From contig CALIMH010000011.1 in the NCBI GenBank assembly GCA_938028725.1, positions 1 through 37,697 of the forward strand: a DNA stretch of 37,697 nt, read 5' to 3'. Of this stretch, positions 32,408 to 37,697 are shown one piece after another (the stretch's first letter is position 1; every line of letters begins with the position of its first letter). A program made the position numbers and the translations under genes. The notes below the pieces were generated by a model. That model was not told the DNA's origin. It made no database searches and saw nothing but the letters and a program-made list of their open reading frames with translations. The DNA is from an uncultured Anaerolineae bacterium (GTDB lineage Bacteria; Chloroflexota; Anaerolineae; J036; Brachytrichaceae).

Positions 32408-33199
32408 ATGCACTGTGTCACCTGCGGCGCTATCCGTTACTACCAGTTCGATGGTCTGCGACAATGGAGTTTGCCGCACGCCGTGTTCACTCGCCTCGGG
32501 GGTGTGAGCGAGGGGCCGTGGGCCTCACTGAACTTCGGCCTGAGCACCGGCGATGACCCCGATCGGGTGCGCGAAAACACCCGTCGTGCTTGCGCAACGT
32601 TAGGCTTGCGCCCTGAGCGGGTGGCCTCGAGCTGGATGGAGCATGGAAACCGCGTGCGCTTAGTCCGCGCTGAAGACCTGCGCCAGCCGAATCACAATCA
32701 GGTGTACGCCGATGCGCTGATCACTGCGGAGCGCGGCTTGGCGCTGAGCTTGCGCTTTGCCGACTGCCTGCCGGTGCTCCTGTTCGATCCCTCGCAGGGA
32801 GCGATCGGCATCGCGCATGCCGGCTGGCGCGGCATTGTGAACGGTGTGCTTGGCGAAACCATCCGCGCTATGCAGCGTGCCTTTGGCTCACGACCGTCGG
32901 ACATGCTCGCAGGGATAGGCCCTGGCATTGGGCCGCAACGCTTCATGGTGGGTGCGGAGGTGGCTGGGCAAATCCAACAGGCGGTGCCGGAAGCATTGGC
33001 CGTGTGGCCGCCGGATGCTGCTTGCCCTCAACCGCGGGTGGACCTGTGGCGGGCAGCGGTTTGTCAGCTTCAGCAGGCTGGTGTGAAAGAGGTGGAGGTG
33101 ATGCGCGTGTGCACTGCCAGCAACACTGACGAGTGGTTCAGCCATCGTGCTGAAGGTGGCCGCACTGGTCGCTTCGGCGTGGTTATTGCGCTGGATTGA
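32408..33199 (+). CDS. pgeF: Peptidoglycan editing factor PgeF (YfiH/laccase-domain family)
   Basis: A 263-residue protein of the DUF152 / multicopper polyphenol oxidase-like family, now known to correct mis-incorporated L-Ser in peptidoglycan precursors. Conserved elements are FTRLGGVSEGPWASLNFG, WMEHGNRV (where the QxHG motif normally lies), DALITAERGLALSLRFADCLPVLLFDP, GIAHAGWRGIVNGV (metal-binding His), AGIGPGIGPQRFMVG and VCTA..TDEWFSHRAEGGRTGRF. The metal-site Cys (ADCLP) and both His residues are present. It begins 15 bp after gltB, presumably in the same transcript, and its last 17 bp overlap the tail of the convergent glycoside hydrolase. Confidence 0.9.
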   Translation: MHCVTCGAIRYYQFDGLRQWSLPHAVFTRLGGVSEGPWASLNFGLSTGDDPDRVRENTRRACATLGLRPERVASSWMEHGNRVRLVRAEDLRQPNHNQVYADALITAERGLALSLRFADCLPVLLFDPSQGAIGIAHAGWRGIVNGVLGETIRAMQRAFGSRPSDMLAGIGPGIGPQRFMVGAEVAGQIQQAVPEALAVWPPDAACPQPRVDLWRAAVCQLQQAGVKEVEVMRVCTASNTDEWFSHRAEGGRTGRFGVVIALD

Positions 33200-34322
33200 G
33201 CGCGCGACGCATCTCCTCATAGATCGGCAGTGGCTCTAGGCTCGGCGTGACGAAGGTGAAGTGGTCGCGGTAACCCTGTGCCGGCGCTGGTAGCTTGAAC
33301 ACCCAAAACGCTACACACCGCACCCACTCCCAGTGTGCGCGGGCGAAGGCCAGCGCTTCCAAGGTGTAGCGCACTCGCTGCGCTGGCGATACGCCGTTGA
33401 CCCAGCCGGGGGCGTCGTTCCAGCCCGTCTCGGTGATGTATACGGGCGAGTGGTCACCGAACTCCACCATGATGGCCCGCAGCAGCTCCACACGACGAAA
33501 GTTGATGCGCTGAGGGTGGGGTGGGTCGTCTGGAGGGAAGCTCGTGCCGTAGGTATGCACTGCGAGCGCGTCCCAGGGTAGGCGCGCGGTCCCATCTTCG
33601 CGCGCAGCTCGATACATCGCTCTCAAGTAGTCCAGGTCGCTCAGTGCCACGTCGCGGTTTTGCTCCAGCGTGGGTGCGAGCGCGCCGGCCAGCACCACCG
33701 CGTCCGGCTGCGCCTGCTTGATCGCGGGATATACAGCGCGCAGCAGTGCAACGTATGCCGCGGCGTCCACGCGACGCATCCCCCATTCGTTTTGGAGGTT
33801 CGGCTCGTTCCAGATGATGAAGTGTTGCACTTGGCCTTTGAAGTGCTCAGCGAAGGCAGCAGCAAATGCGGCGAAGTCGGCGTAATGGCTGGGGTCAAGG
33901 AAGGTGAAGGTGGTGGGGTTGCCATCAGCGTCACGCGCAGGGCGTGCCCACTCTGGCACAAAGCCCAGTCGCGCGATCACCGTGAGGCCCTGTTGCCGCG
34001 CGTGGGCGATGATGCGCTCAGCGCTGCGAAAGTCGCGTTGTCCTCTGCTTGGCTCGTAGTAGGCCCAAGGGAAGAACTCCACAATCCACGGCGCGCCAGC
34101 TTCGCGGATCATTTCCATGCCACGCTTGATCTTCCATTCCTCTGCCTCCTCGACAAATCGGGTGTGGAAGCCGGCCAACGGGTTGCGCGTCTCCACGGTG
34201 TGTGGCTCGCCCAGCGTCACACGAATCGGCGGGGGGCGCACTTGCAACAACAACGCGAAGGCGAGCGCCACGCTGGCCACTTCCAGCCATTGGGTGAACG
34301 GGCGGCGCGTCACAGCCAGCAA
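33183..34322 (-). CDS. Clan GH-A glycoside hydrolase with N-terminal membrane anchor
   Basis: A 379-residue protein. A hydrophobic N-terminal segment (about residues 12-28) suggests a signal anchor. The rest is a TIM barrel: GAPWIVEFFPWAYYEPSRGQRDF, GLTVIARLGFVPEWARP, HFIIWNEPNLQNEWG (acid/base Glu173 in the WNEPN motif) and PVYITETGWNDAPGWVNGV (nucleophile Glu298 in the ITETGW motif). This places it among cellulase-like GH5/GH39/GH53-type clan A enzymes. The substrate is unknown; plant polysaccharide or a host exopolysaccharide are guesses. No ATG is available: TTG 34322 or GTG 34313 must start it, and the frame is open only to about 34388. The start region lies antisense to the promoter of der. 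Confidence 0.8.
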   Translation of the reverse strand: MLAVTRRPFTQWLEVASVALAFALLLQVRPPPIRVTLGEPHTVETRNPLAGFHTRFVEEAEEWKIKRGMEMIREAGAPWIVEFFPWAYYEPSRGQRDFRSAERIIAHARQQGLTVIARLGFVPEWARPARDADGNPTTFTFLDPSHYADFAAFAAAFAEHFKGQVQHFIIWNEPNLQNEWGMRRVDAAAYVALLRAVYPAIKQAQPDAVVLAGALAPTLEQNRDVALSDLDYLRAMYRAAREDGTARLPWDALAVHTYGTSFPPDDPPHPQRINFRRVELLRAIMVEFGDHSPVYITETGWNDAPGWVNGVSPAQRVRYTLEALAFARAHWEWVRCVAFWVFKLPAPAQGYRDHFTFVTPSLEPLPIYEEMRRALNPAQ

Positions 34323-34376
34323 GTGTATCGCTGAAGCAAAGCATAGCCATGCTGCACTGCTCGCTTGCGCGCGCCT

Positions 34377-34382
34377 TACAAT
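34377..34382 (+). promoter_or_regulatory. -10 element of der
   Basis: TACAAT lies 30 bp before the der ATG, giving a leader of roughly 24 bases. No matching -35 box is clear. Confidence 0.35.
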
Positions 34383-34412
34383 TCAAATGCGCTTCTGCTG
34401 CAATCAGCGTAT

Positions 34413-35891
34413 ATGACCAAGCCCTTCGTCGCCCTCGTTGGCAGGCCGAACGTCGGCAAAAGCACCCTGTTCAACCGCCTGATCGGCGAGCGCCTGTCAG
34501 TGGTGGATGACCGCCCCGGCACCACGCGCGACCGCATCTACGCGCCGTGTGAGTGGAACGGCGTCAGCTTCGTGCTGGTGGACACCGGTGGCATTGAGCC
34601 GTTGGAGCCAGTGCTGCGGGAGCAGGGCGCACCGGCGTTGGCCGAAGCGTCTGCTGACTTCGTGCGCGAGATCCGCGAGCAGGCCGAAATCGCCGTCAAC
34701 GAGGCGGATGTGGTGGTGTTCGTGGTGGATGCCAAGGATGGCCTGACTGCTGCCGACCAGGCTGTCTCTGAGATTTTGCGCCGCTTGGTCGGTCAGCGCC
34801 AATCGGCCGGCAAGTCCGTCCCGCCGGTGATTGTCGCCGCGAGCAAAGCTGACACCCACGCCCTCCGTTTGGGTAGCGCCGAGTTCTATGCGCTGGGATG
34901 GGATACCGTATGCCCAGTGAGCGGCTTGCATGGCGTGGGCACGGGCGATCTGCTGGATGCCGTGGTGGCAGCGCTGGGCCGATCCGCGCCGGCGGCAGAG
35001 GAGCAGCAAGCGGAGGCTTCACCCCGCTTCGCCATTGTGGGGCGACCCAACGTCGGCAAATCCTCGCTGTTCAATGCGCTGATCGGTGAGCCGCGCGTGA
35101 TCGTCAGCGACGTGCCCGGCACCACCCGCGACGCCATTGACACGCAACTCACCTTCAGCGAAACCCTCCAGGACGGCACTGTGGCGCACAACCACATCAC
35201 ACTGGTGGACACCGCCGGCATTCGCAAGCGCGGCAGCATCACCCCCGGCGCCGAGCGATGGAGCGTGTTGCGCACGTTCAAAGCAATCCAAAGCGCCGAC
35301 CTCGCGCTCGTGTTGCTGGATGCTACCCAGGGCGTTGTAGCCCAGGACGAGCACATTAGCGGCTACGTCCTCGACGCTCAGAAGGGAGCAGTGGTGCTGG
35401 TGAATAAGTGGGATGCCATCGAAAGCGCCACAGAGGTGGCGCGACTCGCAAAGCCCATCAAGGGCTTCGGGATGCTCACGCCTAAGATGCAAGCCTTCCT
35501 GGAGACCGTACAGCAACGGCTTAACTTTATGTCGTATGTGCCGGTGCTGTTTGTCAGCGCGCGGGATGGCTTTAGGGTAGATCAAGTGCTCCCCACGGCT
35601 ATGCGTGTTTACGAGGCGCGCTACCTGCGCATCCCCACCAGCCGGCTCATGGACATCGTGCGCGAGTCCATCATGCGCCATGTACCCTCGCGCGCAGGTA
35701 AGCGGCTGAAGATTTACATGGCCTCGCAAGTGGGCGTGAACCCACCGACGTTTGTCTTTCACGTGAACGACCCTAAGCTGGTGCATTTCACCTTTCAGCG
35801 CTTTCTGGAAAACCGCATCCGCGATTCCTACACTTTCCTCGGCACACCCATCCGCATGATCTTCCGCGGCAGAGAGGAGGACGAGACATGA
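34413..35891 (+). CDS. der: Ribosome-assembly GTPase Der (EngA)
   Basis: A tandem-GTPase protein of 492 residues needed for 50S ribosomal subunit maturation. Domain 1 has GRPNVGKST (10-18), DDRPGTTRD and DTGG; domain 2 has GRPNVGKSS (about 210), DVPGTTRDAID, DTAG and VNKWD. A C-terminal KH-like domain follows (about 390-492: RKIYMASQ-like RLKIYMASQVGVNPPTFVFHVNDP, FTFQRFLENRIRDSYTFLGTPIRMIFRGRE). In domain 1 the G4 motif normally reading N/T-K-x-D is ASKADT. The region between G3 and G4 of domain 1 (about 70-150) is longer than in E. coli Der. The start is ATG 34413 with no Shine-Dalgarno sequence; the stop overlaps the next gene by ATGA. Confidence 0.97.
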   Translation: MTKPFVALVGRPNVGKSTLFNRLIGERLSVVDDRPGTTRDRIYAPCEWNGVSFVLVDTGGIEPLEPVLREQGAPALAEASADFVREIREQAEIAVNEADVVVFVVDAKDGLTAADQAVSEILRRLVGQRQSAGKSVPPVIVAASKADTHALRLGSAEFYALGWDTVCPVSGLHGVGTGDLLDAVVAALGRSAPAAEEQQAEASPRFAIVGRPNVGKSSLFNALIGEPRVIVSDVPGTTRDAIDTQLTFSETLQDGTVAHNHITLVDTAGIRKRGSITPGAERWSVLRTFKAIQSADLALVLLDATQGVVAQDEHISGYVLDAQKGAVVLVNKWDAIESATEVARLAKPIKGFGMLTPKMQAFLETVQQRLNFMSYVPVLFVSARDGFRVDQVLPTAMRVYEARYLRIPTSRLMDIVRESIMRHVPSRAGKRLKIYMASQVGVNPPTFVFHVNDPKLVHFTFQRFLENRIRDSYTFLGTPIRMIFRGREEDET

Positions 35892-37366
35892 GCCGGCGCG
35901 TGGTCGTGATCGGCGCCGGCATTGGCGGCTTGAGCGCATCAATCGCACTGGCTGCGCGCGGCTACCGCGTCACTGTGCTGGAGAAGCAAGCGCGCCCAGG
36001 CGGCAAAATGGCTGAGGTGCGCGCAAACGGCTTTCGCTGGGACACCGGCCCTTCGGTGATCACCATGCGCCATGTGTACGAGCAGTTATTCGCTCTGGCT
36101 GGCCGCCGTCTAGAGGACTATGTGCAGCTTGTGCCGCTGCAACCACTCACCCGGTATTTTTGGCCCGACGGCGTCGTGCTTGACGCTGTGAGCGATCAAG
36201 ATGCCATGGCTGAGAACATCCGCGTGGCCTTCGGCCCAGGTGAGGCTGAGCGCTACCGTCGCTTCATGCGCTATGTGGCCCGGCTGCACGAAGTGGTGGG
36301 GCCTCCTTTTCTCTATCGCCGCAAGCCCGCCCTGCGCGATCTGCTCAGCCTGCCGCTTGCTGATGTGCTGCGGCTTGATGCGCTGCGCACCATGCACCAA
36401 GCGATTAGCAGCTTCTTCAAGACGCCCCACTTGCGCCAGCTCTTCGGCCGCTTTGCCACATACAACGGCTCGTCACCGTATCGCGCGCCGGCTACGCTCA
36501 ATGTGATCGCCCATGTGGAAATGGCCCAGGGCGCGTGGTATCCGCGTGGTGGGGTCTACCAACTGGCGCTCGCCTTTGAGCGATTGGCCCGCGAGCTGGG
36601 GGTGGAATTGTGCTACCAAACGCCCGTCGCCGAGATCGAGCTACATCATCGCAGGGTGTGCGGCGTGCGCGCGGAGGGTGGTGTGCGGCTGCCTGCGGAT
36701 GCAGTAGTATGCAATGCCGACTACACTCTCGCCCAAGAGTCGCTGCTGCCCGAGCGGCGTCCTGCACCGAAGCTGGAGCCGTCGTGTAGCGGCTTTGTCT
36801 TGCTGATCGGCGCGCGCGGTGATTGGGCGCAGCTCGCCCACCACAACATCTTCTTCACCGACGACTACCCGCGCGAGTTTGCCGACATCTTCGAGCGCTG
36901 TGTTGCGCCAACCAACCCTACGCTCTACGTGTGCATTACCAGCAAAACTGACCCTAGCCATGCACCGCCTGGCTGTGAAAACTGGTTTGTGTTGGTGAAC
37001 GCCCCCTACCTCTCGCCTGCCTTCGACTGGTCGCGCCAAGCTGAGCCATACACGTCGCACGTGCTCGAGCAACTGCGCATGTGGTTGGAGCGCATCGCGC
37101 CTTTCGGTCAACGGCTGGAGGTGATACATCTGGACCGCTGGACGCCCGCCGACTTGCAGGCCCGCTATGGGGGGTATCGAGGCGCGATCTACGGCTTTTC
37201 TTCCAACACGCGACTGGCCGCCTTCAGCCGTCCGAACAACCGCGACCCTCGCATGCGCGGGCTGTATTTCGCCGGCGGCAGTGTGCATCCCGGCGGTGGT
37301 GTGCCGCTGGTGACGCTCTCTGGCATGGCGGCAGCGCAGTGCGTCGCCGAGGATTGGCCGGTGTAG
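35888..37366 (+). CDS. crtI: Phytoene desaturase-family carotenoid oxidoreductase
   Basis: A 492-residue FAD-dependent oxidoreductase. The dinucleotide fold is at the N-terminus (VVVIGAGIGGLSASIALAARGYRVTVLEKQ, GxGxxG at 9-14), followed by GGKMAEVRANGFRWDTGPSVITM, typical of CrtI-type carotene desaturases. MAQGAWYPRGGVYQLALAFERLA and the C-terminal FAD motif LYFAGGSVHPGGGVPLVTLSGMAAA complete the family pattern. CrtI members desaturate phytoene; close relatives are CrtN, CrtD and CrtO/CrtP-type enzymes acting on other carotenoids, and I cannot choose among them. Translation is coupled to der through the ATGA overlap; GAGAGGAGG (35873-35881) is a good ribosome-binding site. No other carotenoid gene is in the window. 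Confidence 0.85.
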   Translation: MSRRVVVIGAGIGGLSASIALAARGYRVTVLEKQARPGGKMAEVRANGFRWDTGPSVITMRHVYEQLFALAGRRLEDYVQLVPLQPLTRYFWPDGVVLDAVSDQDAMAENIRVAFGPGEAERYRRFMRYVARLHEVVGPPFLYRRKPALRDLLSLPLADVLRLDALRTMHQAISSFFKTPHLRQLFGRFATYNGSSPYRAPATLNVIAHVEMAQGAWYPRGGVYQLALAFERLARELGVELCYQTPVAEIELHHRRVCGVRAEGGVRLPADAVVCNADYTLAQESLLPERRPAPKLEPSCSGFVLLIGARGDWAQLAHHNIFFTDDYPREFADIFERCVAPTNPTLYVCITSKTDPSHAPPGCENWFVLVNAPYLSPAFDWSRQAEPYTSHVLEQLRMWLERIAPFGQRLEVIHLDRWTPADLQARYGGYRGAIYGFSSNTRLAAFSRPNNRDPRMRGLYFAGGSVHPGGGVPLVTLSGMAAAQCVAEDWPV

Positions 37367-37379
37367 CCGAGCGCGTTGT

Positions 37380-37697
37380 TCAGGGGACGGCTGTTGTGTC
37401 CTCTGGGTGCAGCTCGTGGAGTTGGCCGTCCTCGCCGAGGATGTAGAACCGCCGCGACGGCGCCTCCGCCTGGGGCAGCTCGGGCCAGCGCGGCGTCGCA
37501 TTGCTCGTGCGCTCGGCCTCCACCACGCGCGGCGGTTCATCCGGCGGCCTCCGCCACAGCAGCATGCCCACCACCGCCACTGCCAGCACCGCCGTCGGCA
37601 GCATCGCCACCAGCATCATCGCCAGCACCAGCAGCGCCCACTCGCTCAGCCGCAGCGCCACCACCGCGCCCAGCCCAGCCACCAGCGCCAACGTCAG
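37380..37697 (-). CDS. Membrane protein, C-terminal part (cut by window edge)
   Basis: The minus-strand frame is open from the right edge to a stop at 37380. It begins with about 45 hydrophobic residues (two membrane segments: VAGLGAVVALRL, LLVLAMMLVAMLPTAVLAVAVVGMLLW). A charged Pro/Glu-rich tail follows and ends in RRFYILGEDGQLHELHPED. No family is recognised. No ATG lies within the window, so the true start is likely beyond the edge. It is convergent with crtI, 13 bp apart. Confidence 0.55.
   Translation of the reverse strand: MTLALVAGLGAVVALRLSEWALLVLAMMLVAMLPTAVLAVAVVGMLLWRRPPDEPPRVVEAERTSNATPRWPELPQAEAPSRRFYILGEDGQLHELHPEDTTAVP

Noticed and set aside
31406..32479. Open frame of 357 codons on the minus strand
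   Set aside because: Antisense to the gltB 3' part; no family features.
35019..35948. Minus-strand frame of 309 codons
   Set aside because: Antisense to der, which is unmistakable.
36641..37540. Minus-strand frame of 299 codons over the crtI 3' end and beyond
   Set aside because: Shadow of crtI; its part beyond crtI competes with the hydrophobic partial gene at the right edge, which has better protein character.

Overview
The window looks like a chromosomal segment of a Chloroflexota (Anaerolineae-like) bacterium. This is an inference from several things together: GC-rich DNA; membrane glycosyltransferases of the DUF2142/GT39 style with a C-terminal beta-sandwich; a Rho factor with a long disordered N-terminal insert; paired WD40-like (PD40) lipoproteins; a CrtI-type carotenoid desaturase; and sparse Shine-Dalgarno use with -10 boxes lying very close to start codons. 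No database search was possible.

Left part (1-4430), accessory and decayed: the N-terminus of a membrane glycosyltransferase leaving the window on the minus strand; about 530 bp without a gene; a truncated membrane-protein fragment (870-1271) abutting a badly decayed IS5-family transposase (about 1266-1935, minus); an intact GT39-like glycosyltransferase (1984-4050); and a short possible remnant of another membrane protein.

Aromatic operon (4478-7300): an extended -10 promoter, a 29-codon leader peptide with eight aromatic codons among residues 4-14, mutually exclusive hairpins, and a strong terminator stem precede two non-homologous-subtype DAHP synthases in tandem (AroG-type, then AroF/Ibeta-type) and a small coiled-coil protein, closed by a 14-bp hairpin. 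This reads as a ribosome-stalling attenuator sensing Phe, Tyr and Trp, and is the most interesting thing in the window.

Middle (7300-14050): tRNA-Arg and a LeuC-like dehydratase (minus), divergent across only 29 bp from a Hyi-like TIM-barrel isomerase; then a minus-strand operon of sugar-binding lipoprotein, two ABC permeases and fmt, with a hairpin after the binding-protein gene. Then (14285-22544) a class A penicillin-binding protein, a divergent SHMT-like PLP enzyme, a GT4 glycosyltransferase, tRNA-Pro, class II fructose-1,6-bisphosphatase and Rho.

Right part (22606-37697): two paralogous PD40 lipoproteins (the upstream one frameshifted), tRNA-Lys, an 8-oxoguanine-deaminase-like amidohydrolase, a divergent regulatory region with a palindrome and terminator-like hairpin before the large subunit of glutamate synthase, PgeF, a clan GH-A glycoside hydrolase, Der GTPase, a phytoene-desaturase-family enzyme overlapping it by ATGA, and a partial membrane protein leaving the right edge. 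Most of this is core metabolism and translation/envelope housekeeping in short operons.
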